DNA from: Thermoanaerobacterium sp. RBIITD
GTDB lineage: Bacteria; Bacillota; Thermoanaerobacteria; Thermoanaerobacterales; Thermoanaerobacteraceae
DNA: 64,000 nucleotides
Direction of reading: 5' to 3'
Assembly (NCBI RefSeq): GCF_900205865.1
Contig: NZ_LT906662.1
Coordinates: 3,237,411-3,301,410, forward strand
The notes beneath the pieces were generated by a model. That model had not been told where the DNA came from, searched no databases, and saw nothing but the letters and a program-made list of their open reading frames with translations. Positions 46,546 through 56,040 of this stretch are shown piece by piece (position 1 is the stretch's first letter; the number at the start of each line of letters is the position of its first letter). A program made the translations under genes and the position numbers.

Positions 46546-47096
46546 ACTTCCATAATCTCCTTCTCTTTTTGTTCAAGAACTTTATCTATTTCTTTTATGT
46601 ATTTGTCTGTTAGCTTCTGTACACTTTCTTCATTTTTTAATCTTTCATCTTCAGAAATTTCTCCATTTTTATCCATCTTTTTTATAGTATCATTTGCTTC
46701 CCTTCTAATCTGTCTTACAGCTACTTTTGCTTCTTCTCCTTTTTTGTGTACGAGCTTAACAAGTTCCTTTCTTCTTTCTTCTGTTAAATCAGGAAATACG
46801 AGCCTTATAATTTTTCCATCTGATGTAGGGTTTATATTTAAATCAGATTTCTGTATGGCTTTTTCTATTTCTGATATTTTTGATGTATCCCAAGGCTGTA
46901 TTATAATTAGTTTTGGTTCTGGAGCTGTTATTGAAGCAATCTTATTTATAGGTGTCATAGTACCATAATAATCAATTGAAATTCTATCAAGCAATGAAGG
47001 ATTAGCTCTACCTGCTCTAATTGACACTAATTCATTTTTCAGAACAGCAAGAGACTTTTTCATCTTTTCTTCGGTGTTTTTTAATAAATCTCCCAT
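46542..47096 (-). CDS. frr: Ribosome recycling factor
   Basis: Releases 70S post-termination complexes with EF-G. The 184 residues match the family length of about 185. Text includes [75 protein letters not shown] and [16 protein letters not shown]. The start is ATG 47096, 4 bases after pyrH. It forms part of the pyrH-frr-uppS-cdsA unit. Confidence 0.98.
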   Translation of the reverse strand: MGDLLKNTEEKMKKSLAVLKNELVSIRAGRANPSLLDRISIDYYGTMTPINKIASITAPEPKLIIIQPWDTSKISEIEKAIQKSDLNINPTSDGKIIRLVFPDLTEERRKELVKLVHKKGEEAKVAVRQIRREANDTIKKMDKNGEISEDERLKNEESVQKLTDKYIKEIDKVLEQKEKEIMEV

Positions 47097-47100
47097 TTTA

Positions 47101-47811
<711 letters not shown>

Positions 47812-47828
47812 TTAAACACCTCATTTAT

Positions 47829-47857
47829 TAATTCTATAAAAATATAAAAAATCCTTC
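47829..47857 (-). promoter_or_regulatory. Sigma-H-like promoter of pyrH
   Basis: The minus strand reads GAAGGATTT (47849-47857), 11 bases, then ATAGAATTA (47829-47837), a full match to RnAGGAwWW-N11-RnnGAATww. It lies between the tsf terminator and the pyrH ribosome site, giving a leader of about 10-15 nt. Confidence 0.65.
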
Positions 47858-47865
47858 TTAATTTA

Positions 47866-47893
47866 TTAAAAATGGGACACAACCGTGTCCCAT
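47866..47893 (-). terminator. Intrinsic terminator of tsf
   Basis: A 9-bp perfect stem (ATGGGACAC / GTGTCCCAT, 47872-47893) with loop of 4 is followed on the minus strand by TTTTAATAAATT. It separates the rpsB-tsf transcript from pyrH. Confidence 0.85.
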
Positions 47894-47919
47894 CTATTTA
47901 GGTTGCCTATTTAATTTTA

Positions 47920-48534
47920 TTATTCTTCAGAAGAATTTTCAATACCCTCTCCTCTTTCAAATCTTGCAAATCTCCTAATTATTATATTCTCGCCAAGTTT
48001 TGCTATTGTTTCATTGAGTAGGTCTTTTATAGTCTTCTTATCATCTCTTATATATAACTGCTCTAAAAGACAGTTTTCTTTATAAAACTTTTCAAGACGA
48101 CCCTCAATAATTTTTTCAATGACCTTTTCAGGCTTTCCTTCGTTTAATGATTGTACTCTTAATATTTCTCTCTCTTTGTCAAGAACTTCTTGTGGCACAT
48201 CTTCTTTTTTTATGTATTGTGGATTTGCCGCAGCTATTTGCATACATATTTCTTTAACAAAAGATTTAAAATCATCCGTATTTGCAACAAAATCCGTCTC
48301 GCAATTTACTTCAACAAGTACACCGATTCTTCCACCACCATGTACATATGATTCAACGAGACCTTCATTAGCAACTCTCCCTGCCTTTTTAGCTGCTGCT
48401 GCTAATCCTCTTTCCCGTAATAAGTCTATTGCTTTTTCAATATCACCATTAGAATCTGTTAGTGCTCTTTTGCAATCCATCATACCTGCGCCGGTACGTT
48501 CTCTTAGTTCTTTTACCTGCTGTGCAGTAATCAT
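47920..48534 (-). CDS. tsf: Elongation factor Ts
   Basis: Guanine-nucleotide exchange factor for EF-Tu. It has 204 residues, the short form typical of thermophilic and Gram-positive bacteria (E. coli 283). The N-terminal UBA-like part reads [37 protein letters not shown]; the core has [21 protein letters not shown]. The start is ATG 48534 with GGAGG upstream. It follows rpsB by 67 bases containing a strong hairpin. Confidence 0.98.
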   Translation of the reverse strand: MITAQQVKELRERTGAGMMDCKRALTDSNGDIEKAIDLLRERGLAAAAKKAGRVANEGLVESYVHGGGRIGVLVEVNCETDFVANTDDFKSFVKEICMQIAAANPQYIKKEDVPQEVLDKEREILRVQSLNEGKPEKVIEKIIEGRLEKFYKENCLLEQLYIRDDKKTIKDLLNETIAKLGENIIIRRFARFERGEGIENSSEE

Positions 48535-48563
48535 TTATTTACCTCCTGTTCTTTATATAATTA

Positions 48564-48594
48564 GTGGTAAGGATAAATAATAATTCCTTACCAC
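48564..48594 (-). promoter_or_regulatory. Hairpin between rpsB and tsf
   Basis: A 10-bp perfect stem (GTGGTAAGGA / TCCTTACCAC) with an AT-rich 11-base loop begins 7 bases after the rpsB stop. No T run follows, so it is more likely a processing, pausing or attenuation element that sets the rpsB:tsf ratio than a full terminator. Confidence 0.6.
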
Positions 48595-48601
48595 AATAAA
48601 A

Positions 48602-49309
48602 TTATTCTTCTACTGCAGTTAATTGTTCGCCTTGCTTAGCTTCTATAACAGCATCGGCTATTTTAGAAGCAATTAATTTTACTGCACGTATTGCATCATC
48701 ATTTCCTGGAATAGGATAATCAACCTCTTCAGGATCACAATTTGTATCCACAATGGCGACTACCGGGATGTCAAGATTCTTTGCTTCAGCAATTGCTATA
48801 GCTTCCTTTTTAGGGTCAACTACAAATAATGCTGCAGGAATTCCCTTCATATCTTCAATTCCACCGAGATATTTCTGAAGTTTTTCTTTTTCTTTTTTTA
48901 ACTGAATAACTTCTTTTTTTGGCAAAACTTCAAAAGTACCGTCTTCTTCCATCTTTTTTAATTCTTTTAATCTGTCAATTCTGCTCCTGATTGTTTTATA
49001 GTTTGTTAACATCCCACCAAGCCATCTTTGATTAACATAATACATGCCACATCTTTCGGCTTCTTCTTTTACTGAATCCTGAGCCTGCTTTTTGGTACCA
49101 ACGAAAAGAATCGTTCCATTATCAGACACAACTTGTTTTATAAATTCATAAGCCTCTTCAATCTTTTTTACCGTCTTTTGTAAGTCTATAATATATATTC
49201 CGTTTCTTTCGGTAAAAATGTACGGAGCCATTTTGGGGTTCCATCTTCTTGTCTGGTGACCAAAATGCACGCCTGCTTCTAAAAGTTGTTTCATTGATAT
49301 AACTGACAT
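48602..49309 (-). CDS. rpsB: Ribosomal protein uS2
   Basis: 30S protein needed for S1 or mRNA docking. The 235 residues show [61 protein letters not shown], and [24 protein letters not shown]. The start is ATG 49309 with GGAGGTG upstream. It has its own sigma-A promoter and a roughly 90-nt structured leader. It marks the border between the fla/che operon and the translation genes, as in Bacillus. Confidence 0.98.
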   Translation of the reverse strand: MSVISMKQLLEAGVHFGHQTRRWNPKMAPYIFTERNGIYIIDLQKTVKKIEEAYEFIKQVVSDNGTILFVGTKKQAQDSVKEEAERCGMYYVNQRWLGGMLTNYKTIRSRIDRLKELKKMEEDGTFEVLPKKEVIQLKKEKEKLQKYLGGIEDMKGIPAALFVVDPKKEAIAIAEAKNLDIPVVAIVDTNCDPEEVDYPIPGNDDAIRAVKLIASKIADAVIEAKQGEQLTAVEE

Positions 49310-49333
49310 ATTTTCACCTCCTGGTTATTCCTC

Positions 49334-49392
49334 CGTTCAAATCATCTTATAAAAAAACCTTATAAGGCACCAATTTTTATAATCATTGAACG
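49334..49392 (-). promoter_or_regulatory. Structured leader of rpsB
   Basis: In the transcript CGTTCAA (49386-49392) can pair with TTGAACG (49334-49340), just before the ribosome site. Between them lie CCTTATAAGG followed by seven T, and an alternative stem CTTATAA/TTATAAG. The two inner hairpins exclude each other, a layout suited to attenuation or S2 autoregulation. Function is inference. Confidence 0.45.
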
Positions 49393-49409
49393 TGTGTTAT
49401 CCACAAATT

Positions 49410-49438
49410 AATATATTATATAATAATTAAAATGTCAA
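49410..49438 (-). promoter_or_regulatory. Sigma-A promoter of rpsB-tsf
   Basis: The minus strand has TTGACA (49433-49438), a 17-base AT-only spacer and TATATT (49410-49415). The start site is expected near 49403, about 94 bases before the rpsB ATG. It lies immediately after the last flagellar-operon gene. Confidence 0.75.
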
Positions 49439-49446
49439 TATATTTT

Positions 49447-49719
49447 TCATATTTTAATATCTATATGTCCTAAAAGTGTCTTTTTATTATTCTTTGAATA
49501 GTTCTTTTTCTTTATTCTGTCTTTATTATTTTTTATATACAATTTTGCTGTTTCATTTGTCTTATTTGTCCTACTTTTTTTTATGTCGTTTTCGTGATTT
49601 ATCATTTCAGCAAATTGTTCTACATATATATCTTGCCTTTGAATTTCTACCTGCTTTATATTGCTTATTTCAACCATTTTTGGTATGGCTACCTGTAAAT
49701 CAATAGGATTAACCGTCAT
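49447..49719 (-). CDS. Small Lys/Asn-rich protein at the end of the flagellar operon
   Basis: Unrecognised family; 90 residues. The N-terminal third is regular and hydrophobic (TVNPIDLQVAIPKMVEISNIKQVEIQ); the rest is strongly basic and probably disordered (KKSRTNKTNET, KKKNYSKNNKK). No cysteine, membrane helix or catalytic motif is present. It lies 14 bases after fapA, in the place where Bacillus has swrB. The start is ATG 49719 with GGGGGAG upstream. Co-transcription with sigD and fapA suggests a motility link, not demonstrable from sequence. Confidence 0.7.
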   Translation of the reverse strand: MTVNPIDLQVAIPKMVEISNIKQVEIQRQDIYVEQFAEMINHENDIKKSRTNKTNETAKLYIKNNKDRIKKKNYSKNNKKTLLGHIDIKI

Positions 49720-49733
49720 TATAAATCTCCCCC

Positions 49734-51095
49734 TTACCCATATGGTAAAATCTTGATATCAGCTTCATCCTTTATAAATGTAACATATTTAATAGGTTCT
49801 TTTATTTTTTGCGAAACATCATCAATTGTTATTTTTGTACCTGGATAAACTGTATCAAGTACTTTTATTATACCATATGTTTCATCTTTTGTAATTAAAT
49901 TTAGTTCCTCATATTCCTCATAAAGTTGTTTATTATCAAAATTCAATTTAGATAAGGATAATAATGATTTTTCATATATATTTTTTTTATCTTCAGGTAT
50001 TCCATTTTTCTCAAGGTACAAAATTATTTTATTTAAATCATCTATTGACTTTTTATTTTCTTTAATTTTTTTTATAATTTCTTCTTTTCTTTTTCTTTTT
50101 TCCGGTGATATACCTACTTTTAATTCTGTTTGTGCATACATTTTAGAACCAACATTGATTGCATGTATTTCTTTTGTTGCAATAACTACACTTCCAACTA
50201 TTAATCCCTTATTTCCTATTAACTTCACTGATCGATTACTTTTAACATTGCTGTATATAATTGCTTCACAGGTTATATCACCTTCAGCAACAATATCACA
50301 ATTTTGTATATATTTTGATATAATATTGCCGCCAGAAGTTATTTTTGCTTTGCCATTACCCTGTATTCCTCTATGTATAATAATGTTCCCCTTAGCTACT
50401 ATTGTTGAACCCTCTACAACACCATATATTTCAATGTCTCCTTCGCTTTCGATTGTAAACCCAGAACTTATATTTTTATATATTTTAAGGCTTGCAAACG
50501 TTTTTATATTTCCTGTTGAAGTATCAACATCCTTAACTTCTATAAGTGGGGTTACATCTATTCCAACATTTTTTTTAGTAATATGACCATCAATAGAAGA
50601 ATACAAACTATCATCTTTTATATAAGTATTTTTCCCTATTGGGAGTTTTACATCTCTACCGTCTTTTGCTTTTATGACTTCACCAAATATATTTTTACCA
50701 TCTTTTCCCATCTCTGGTTTTGTCTTTTTAGCGAGAATTTGATCCTTTTTAACGTTTTTAAATATTTGTAAATCTTTATAGTCGACTCTTCCATCATCAA
50801 GTACTTTAGGTTCAAAATTTTTATCGAGGTCTACAAAAAAATCTATCTTCCCATCTTTCCCGTTAACTGGTTTAATCCCTTGTGCAACTAAATATCTTTT
50901 TCCTACAATATGTTCATTACATAAATTCATGATATTATCATAGTTTATGCCATAATTTATATTATATCCTTTTATTATGTTCAAAACCTTCTCCTGATTT
51001 AACATTTCTCCGTTCAAATCCTCTTTTATTGTGATATATGCTTCCATTCTATCTTTTGTTATATCTATCTTATAAGAATATTTAGTATTATGCAC
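49734..51095 (-). CDS. fapA: FapA-type polymer-forming protein (DUF342)
   Basis: Protein of 453 residues with the DUF342/FapA layout: an N-terminal domain (about 1-170), a central beta-helix of short glycine-rich repeats (EGDIEIYGVVEGSTIVAKGN, RGIQGNGKAKITSGGNI, AEGDITCEAIIYSN, about 215-310) and a C-terminal coiled coil (about 325-385). Members occur in flagellar operons of Gram-positives and Vibrio; the Vibrio protein influences polar flagellum assembly. It lies 20 bases after sigD. The start is ATG 51095 with TGGAGGCC upstream. No signal peptide, so it is cytoplasmic. Confidence 0.88.
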   Translation of the reverse strand: MHNTKYSYKIDITKDRMEAYITIKEDLNGEMLNQEKVLNIIKGYNINYGINYDNIMNLCNEHIVGKRYLVAQGIKPVNGKDGKIDFFVDLDKNFEPKVLDDGRVDYKDLQIFKNVKKDQILAKKTKPEMGKDGKNIFGEVIKAKDGRDVKLPIGKNTYIKDDSLYSSIDGHITKKNVGIDVTPLIEVKDVDTSTGNIKTFASLKIYKNISSGFTIESEGDIEIYGVVEGSTIVAKGNIIIHRGIQGNGKAKITSGGNIISKYIQNCDIVAEGDITCEAIIYSNVKSNRSVKLIGNKGLIVGSVVIATKEIHAINVGSKMYAQTELKVGISPEKRKRKEEIIKKIKENKKSIDDLNKIILYLEKNGIPEDKKNIYEKSLLSLSKLNFDNKQLYEEYEELNLITKDETYGIIKVLDTVYPGTKITIDDVSQKIKEPIKYVTFIKDEADIKILPYG

Positions 51096-51115
51096 TTTAA
51101 TGGCCTCCAGTTCAC

Positions 51116-51856
51116 TTAAACAAAATCTGTTAACCTTTCTCTTAATTTTTTTATTGCCTTGGAATGTATTTGTGATATTCGTGATTCTGTTAATCCAAGA
51201 ATTTTGCTTATCTCCTTATAATTCAAATCTTCAAAATAATAAAGTGTGACAATAAGTCTTTCTTTTTCTTGCAACATGTCTATAGCTTTGGCAATATTAT
51301 TCTTTAAGTCAGATGACAAAACCTCATCTTCTGGATTTATTATCTCAACATCAGATACAGATGAAATCTTTAAATTATTCTCGATAACTTCGTCAAGAGA
51401 ACTTATATACCCAGCATTCATATAACTAAGAGTTTTTAATACATCGTTCTTTGATATACCGGTAGCAGCCATTATTTCATCGATAGATGGTTCTCTCTTA
51501 AATTCTTGTTCCAATGTTTCAATAGTCTTTTCAATATTCTTATATCTTTTCTTTAAGCTTCTCGGAATCCAATCCTTTTTTCTTAGATAATCGATTATTT
51601 CTCCTTTTATTCTAATTGATGCATATGTTTCAAATTTTACACCCTTCGTTATGTCATATCTATTAACGGCATCAATAAGTCCTATCATTCCTTGGCTCAC
51701 TAGGTCATCAATATCTTCCTTACTTACATCTGAAATACATATTCTTTTAACTATATGTTTAACAAGAGGCATATATTTTACTATTATATCGTTTTTAACA
51801 CTATCATCTCTAAATTTTGTATATTTAACCCATAAATCTTGTTCGAGAATTGACAT
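51116..51856 (-). CDS. sigD: Flagellar sigma factor (FliA/SigD)
   Basis: RNA polymerase sigma factor for late flagellar, chemotaxis and autolysin genes. The 246 residues contain region 2 (VSQGMIGLIDAVNRYDITKGVKFETYASIRIKG is the -10-binding core, seen in pieces such as GLIDAVNRYD and FETYASIRIKG), region 3 (PRSLKKRYKNIEKTIETLEQ) and region 4 helix-turn-helix (YKEISKILGLTESRISQIHSKAIKKL). An anti-sigma FlgM would be the expected partner but is not in this window. The start is ATG 51856; GGAATGT lies upstream. It follows cheD. Confidence 0.95.
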   Translation of the reverse strand: MSILEQDLWVKYTKFRDDSVKNDIIVKYMPLVKHIVKRICISDVSKEDIDDLVSQGMIGLIDAVNRYDITKGVKFETYASIRIKGEIIDYLRKKDWIPRSLKKRYKNIEKTIETLEQEFKREPSIDEIMAATGISKNDVLKTLSYMNAGYISSLDEVIENNLKISSVSDVEIINPEDEVLSSDLKNNIAKAIDMLQEKERLIVTLYYFEDLNYKEISKILGLTESRISQIHSKAIKKLRERLTDFV

Positions 51857-51878
51857 TTTAATACATTCCTTTCATGCC

Positions 51879-52367
51879 TTAAATGAATTTTATTCCATGC
51901 CCTATAGTTTTTACTAATAACTTACCATTTTCAGAATTAAATTCTATAGTTCTGCCATAGTTTCCGCCTGTATCCTCGGATATTATCGGAATCTTTAAAG
52001 AGTTCAAAACTTCTCTTGTTGCAATTACATTTCGTGTCCCAATGTTCATAATATCTAAATTTGCCTTAGTTGCGAACATCTGTGCGCCACCAGCTATTTT
52101 GCTGATTATTTTTCTTCTATTTGCGCCAATTTCAATCATCATATCAATTAATGTATATATACCTGTATCTGCAAATTTTAATTTATTTGTATTGTTATTG
52201 CTTTTCGTACTATATGGTAGCATTATATGTACAAGACCCGATATTTTAGTTAATGTATCAAATAAAACAATGCCAACACATGAACCAAGACCTACAGTTA
52301 TTAATTTGCCCGGATATTTTGTTATTTTAGCATCTGCCATTCCAACCCTCAAAATAAAATTATCCAT
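51879..52367 (-). CDS. cheD: Chemoreceptor glutamine deamidase CheD
   Basis: Deamidates receptor glutamines and binds CheC to adjust adaptation. The 162 residues hold the Cys-His-Thr triad region: GLGSCVGIVLFDTLTKISGLVHIMLP with Cys about 30 and His about 47. IGANRRKIISKIAGGAQMF and NIGTRNVIATREVL are family text. The start is ATG 52367, overlapping cheC by 8 bases, fitting the CheC-CheD complex. No cheB lies nearby. Confidence 0.95.
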   Translation of the reverse strand: MDNFILRVGMADAKITKYPGKLITVGLGSCVGIVLFDTLTKISGLVHIMLPYSTKSNNNTNKLKFADTGIYTLIDMMIEIGANRRKIISKIAGGAQMFATKANLDIMNIGTRNVIATREVLNSLKIPIISEDTGGNYGRTIEFNSENGKLLVKTIGHGIKFI

Positions 52368-52974
52368 CTAATTCAACTCCAAGTGCGTTAAGTATTTTAT
52401 CAAAAGATTCTATATCCGGTATCAAAAAGAAATCGCCCTTAATTAATCTATTATCTTCAAAAAATTCAGTCTCTATAAACAAAATTTTATCTGATAGTTC
52501 ACCAAATTTGATTGCAGGTACACTTAATATAGCGCCGGCCATATCTATACTTATTGCTGGAGGTGATATCTTCATTTCAAGAGACGTTAAAGTAGATAAG
52601 GAAGATATATAACTGCCTGCCATTATATTTCCAATCTCTTGAAGTGCTGATTTTTCTATATCATTAAATTCCCCTTTTACATTTACACCTATAAGGTATT
52701 CTACTAAATATGAAGCGCTATCAACATCAAGGGAAAATAAAATATTGCCTTTTACACTACCTTCAAGGTCAAAGTATACACCAATAATAATAGCATCTGG
52801 AGAACCAAAAATATCTTCTATTTCACTAAAATCCATTATTTTAACAGAGGGAATTTTCATATCAATTCTTTTGCCAATAATCGATGCTAAAGCAGTAATC
52901 GCATTTCCAGAACCTATATTTCCAAGTTCTTTTAGTATGTCAAGATATTTTTCATTTAATTTATCAATGTTCAT
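52360..52974 (-). CDS. cheC: CheY-P phosphatase CheC
   Basis: Dephosphorylates CheY-P and is stimulated by CheD. The 204 residues have two conserved helices with ExxN signatures: LKELGNIGSGNAITAL (Glu about 16, Asn 19) and SALQEIGNIMAGSYISSL near 113, so both catalytic sites look intact. The start is ATG 52974, overlapping cheW by 4 bases. The set cheA-cheW-cheC-cheD-sigD equals the Bacillus fla/che order. Confidence 0.95.
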   Translation of the reverse strand: MNIDKLNEKYLDILKELGNIGSGNAITALASIIGKRIDMKIPSVKIMDFSEIEDIFGSPDAIIIGVYFDLEGSVKGNILFSLDVDSASYLVEYLIGVNVKGEFNDIEKSALQEIGNIMAGSYISSLSTLTSLEMKISPPAISIDMAGAILSVPAIKFGELSDKILFIETEFFEDNRLIKGDFFLIPDIESFDKILNALGVELDG

Positions 52975-53405
52975 TTTTTCACTTCCTGTTGTGTTGTTAA
53001 TTTATCAGTATCAAATATAAGTAATATTCTTTTATCAACTTTTCCTATCCTGCTAATAAAACTATCCCTTTTATATAAATTACTATTTACATCTATCGTA
53101 TCAATGTTTTCTTCTGGTATCTCTATAACTTCATTTGCGCTATCAACAATAATTCCTAGTATAACATCATTATTTCTTATTATAACAATCCTTGTATTCT
53201 CATTCCAATTGCTTTCCTTTAATCCTAATCTCATTCTCAAAGAAATAACAGGTATTATTTCGCCTCTTAAATTGACAACACCCTTAACAAATAATGGAGC
53301 TTTCGGAACTCTTGTTATTTTCATCATCTTTTCTATTGATTGCACCCTATCAATATCTATTCCATATTCTTCACTTTCTAATTTTGTTATTACAAATAAA
53401 CTCAT
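52971..53405 (-). CDS. cheW: Chemotaxis coupling protein CheW
   Basis: SH3-like adaptor joining receptors and CheA. The 144 residues include EYGIDIDRVQSIEKMMKITRVPKAP, VKGVVNLRGEIIPVISLRMRLGL and ILGIIVDSANEVIEIPEE. The start is ATG 53405 with AGGAGGTG upstream, 13 bases after cheA. No receiver domain is attached, so this is CheW and not CheV. Confidence 0.95.
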   Translation of the reverse strand: MSLFVITKLESEEYGIDIDRVQSIEKMMKITRVPKAPLFVKGVVNLRGEIIPVISLRMRLGLKESNWNENTRIVIIRNNDVILGIIVDSANEVIEIPEENIDTIDVNSNLYKRDSFISRIGKVDKRILLIFDTDKLTTQQEVKK

Positions 53406-53418
53406 CTACTACACCTCC

Positions 53419-55377
53419 TTAAAATAAGTTATTAGAGTCTATTATCAATGCAACTTGCCCATCTCCGAGTATTGTCGCACCAGCAATTATTTTTACATTA
53501 TTCAAATATTTCCCAAGAGGTTTTATAACAATTTCTTGCTGTCCAATAAGTTCATCTACATTACAAGCCGCCAAATTTTCGCCCTTTTTGATTATTACAC
53601 ATACAAAGTTTTCGTGATCGTTTTTAGATTCAATATCAAGAACATTATTAAGCCTTATTAGTGGTATTACCCTTCCCCTATATATAACAACTTCTTTACC
53701 TTGTACCAAATGTATTTCATTGTTATTTTTATTTACTATTTCCGATATGGAATTTAATGGAAAAGCATATTTCTCACTTCCGATTTTTACCAATAATGCT
53801 TGGATAATTGCCAATGTCAATGGCAATTTAATAATAAATTTCGTACCTTTATCAACTTCTGTTTCAACTTCAATAGTTCCGTTTAATGATTCTATTTTAT
53901 TTTTAACAACATCGAGTCCTACACCTCTACCAGATATATCAGATACTGTATCAGATGTGCTAAAACCCGGTTCAAACAGCAACTTGATAAGGCGATCTTT
54001 TGATATTTGAGCCAATTCATCATTTGACAGCAAGCCCCTTTCTAGAGCCTTATTTTTAACTTTTTCAAAATTTATTCCAGCACCATCGTCAGTAACTTCA
54101 ATAATTACGTTATTTCCTTCATGGTATGCCTTAAGATTAATAGTTCCATTTTCAGGTTTTCTTTTATTTATTCTAATATCAGGTGTTTCTATACCGTGAT
54201 CTATAGAATTTCTAATAATATGTACAAGTGGATCCCCAATCTCATCTATGACAGTACGATCAACCTCTGTCTCCTGTCCAAACATATTCAATATTATTTT
54301 TTTATTTAATTCTCTTGACAGATCCCGAACCATTCTTGGAAAGCGGTTAAATACCCTTTCAACAGGTACCATCCTCACTTTCGTAACAGCATCATGTAAA
54401 TTTGTAGTTATTCTTTCTAAATATTCAATTGTCGAAATAGTATCAGGGTTTTTTTCATTAGATTCTATTCCTTCCAATCGGGTTTTAATAATAATAAGTT
54501 CACTTACTAAATTCATTAGATTATCTAATCTTCCAATGTCAACTCTTACACTTTTATTAGTCTTATTATGCTTAATTTCCATATTTACATTTTGATTATT
54601 ATTTTCTTCTTTTTTAGTCTCTTTAATTTCTCTAGAAAACAATATTTCTTCTATATTTATATTATTTATTTCTGATATAGAAAGCAATTTTTCCTTAATT
54701 ACTTCTTTGTCAAACTTACTTATTAAATGCACTGTAAATCGATTATCAAATTTTTCATCTTCAATGTCTTCAACAGTAGGCGTCGAATCAATAATATCAC
54801 CAAGATTATCAAGAGTATTAAAAACGATAAAAGCCCGCGCCGATTTCATTACACAATTCTTATCAATAACTACCTCAATACTAAATGTTTTGTAACCTTG
54901 TGACACCGCTTTTTCAATGATATCTTCTTCATACAAATTCACATCTTTTTTATTGTTAGATTTTGCTGTCTCTACTTTTGTTGATGCTACCTCTTCGACT
55001 GTTGAATTAATAGATTCTAACATACTAATTAGATTTTCAATATTATAGGAGTCATTACCATTCTCTGAAATAATTCCAAGTATAGAACTTAATGCATCAA
55101 CGCATTTAAAAAGTATATCCATTATATTGCTGTTTACTTCTATTGAGTTACTCCTTATTTCTTGCAAAATATCTTCCATTTTATGGGTTAATTTAGTCAT
55201 ATTTTCAAACCCCATAGTTGCAGCCATTCCCTTAAGTGTATGGGCAGATCTAAAAATTTCATCGACAAGATGTGAATCATTAGAATTTTTTTCAAGATTA
55301 AGCAAATTTTTATTTAAACTTTCTATATGCTCTTCAGATTCTTCTAAAAATATCTCTAAATACTGATTGTTATCCAC
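53419..55377 (-). CDS. cheA: Chemotaxis histidine kinase CheA
   Basis: Receptor-controlled kinase that phosphorylates CheY. The 652 residues run: P1 Hpt domain with IFRSAHTLKGMAATMGFE (His 46), a P2-like CheY-binding domain (about 150-245), P3 dimerisation (about 265-330, VRVDIGRLDNLMNLVSELII), P4 ATPase with NSIDHGIETPDIR, VTDDGAGINFEKV and GRGVGLDVVKNKI, and a C-terminal P5 CheW-like domain (about 505-650). The start codon is GTG at 55377 with GGAGGAAG upstream. It is 20 bases downstream of the PilZ-protein gene. Confidence 0.97.
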   Translation of the reverse strand: MDNNQYLEIFLEESEEHIESLNKNLLNLEKNSNDSHLVDEIFRSAHTLKGMAATMGFENMTKLTHKMEDILQEIRSNSIEVNSNIMDILFKCVDALSSILGIISENGNDSYNIENLISMLESINSTVEEVASTKVETAKSNNKKDVNLYEEDIIEKAVSQGYKTFSIEVVIDKNCVMKSARAFIVFNTLDNLGDIIDSTPTVEDIEDEKFDNRFTVHLISKFDKEVIKEKLLSISEINNINIEEILFSREIKETKKEENNNQNVNMEIKHNKTNKSVRVDIGRLDNLMNLVSELIIIKTRLEGIESNEKNPDTISTIEYLERITTNLHDAVTKVRMVPVERVFNRFPRMVRDLSRELNKKIILNMFGQETEVDRTVIDEIGDPLVHIIRNSIDHGIETPDIRINKRKPENGTINLKAYHEGNNVIIEVTDDGAGINFEKVKNKALERGLLSNDELAQISKDRLIKLLFEPGFSTSDTVSDISGRGVGLDVVKNKIESLNGTIEVETEVDKGTKFIIKLPLTLAIIQALLVKIGSEKYAFPLNSISEIVNKNNNEIHLVQGKEVVIYRGRVIPLIRLNNVLDIESKNDHENFVCVIIKKGENLAACNVDELIGQQEIVIKPLGKYLNNVKIIAGATILGDGQVALIIDSNNLF

Positions 55378-55397
55378 TTTTCTTCCTCCTTTATTTC

Positions 55398-56030
55398 TTA
55401 ATATTCAGTTTCGCGCTTTTTTAATTTTCTTTGTTCTTCAAATATAAATGATATAATTCTTTCTCGTATTTTGTCTTCTAAGTCAATATATTGCACTGCA
55501 ATTTCATATCCATCATCAACAAAATTACACCTTATAATCTTACATTTTAGCATTATTTCTTTAAAAAGCTCATTTAATTTTATATAACATAGTATTGTTG
55601 ATTCTTCAGGCAATTTTTTCTTTACTTTTGCCTTAAAACCGCCTCCACTAATATCTTTAATAATACCATTTTCTACACCTTCTTCATCTTCAGATAATTT
55701 ATAATTAAATTCTAAAACTTTTTCTAGTCTATAATACTGTCTTCTCTGTAATCTGGTAATATCTGTTATTTTCTTTAATTGTAATAATGATAGATTCCCA
55801 GAGAATCTGTTTATAACAATACTATCAAATGTAAACAATCCTTTTTTATTAAAATAGCTTATATTAAGCTTAGCACCTATTCTAACTGGAACAAGGTGAC
55901 CATTATGTATTGGAGCTTCTATTAATAATGTTCCATCTTTTGACATATCTTCAACCTTAGATACATATGTATTTTTACTTTTCCCAATTTTTATTTCAAT
56001 CTTTTGCCCCGGCTTTAAATTTAGCATCAT
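55398..56030 (-). CDS. PilZ-domain c-di-GMP receptor (YcgR/MotI-like)
   Basis: Protein of 210 residues with an N-terminal YcgR-like beta domain (about 1-90, PGQKIEIKIGKSKNTYVSKV) and a C-terminal PilZ domain. The c-di-GMP motif is complete: RRQYYR (Arg 97 and 101 as RxxxR) and DISGGG (126-131, matching D/NxSxxG). It should slow or stop flagellar rotation when c-di-GMP is high, as YcgR and Bacillus YpfA/MotI do. It occupies the position between flhG and cheA where Bacillus has cheB. The start is ATG 56030, the first of two adjacent ATG codons. Confidence 0.92.
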   Translation of the reverse strand: MMLNLKPGQKIEIKIGKSKNTYVSKVEDMSKDGTLLIEAPIHNGHLVPVRIGAKLNISYFNKKGLFTFDSIVINRFSGNLSLLQLKKITDITRLQRRQYYRLEKVLEFNYKLSEDEEGVENGIIKDISGGGFKAKVKKKLPEESTILCYIKLNELFKEIMLKCKIIRCNFVDDGYEIAVQYIDLEDKIRERIISFIFEEQRKLKKRETEY

Positions 56031-56040
56031 ATTCTCCCCT

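Noticed and set aside
46550-47100. frr region as a mobile insertion because of the gap after it
   Set aside because: Gene order pyrH-frr-uppS is ancestral and base composition does not change.
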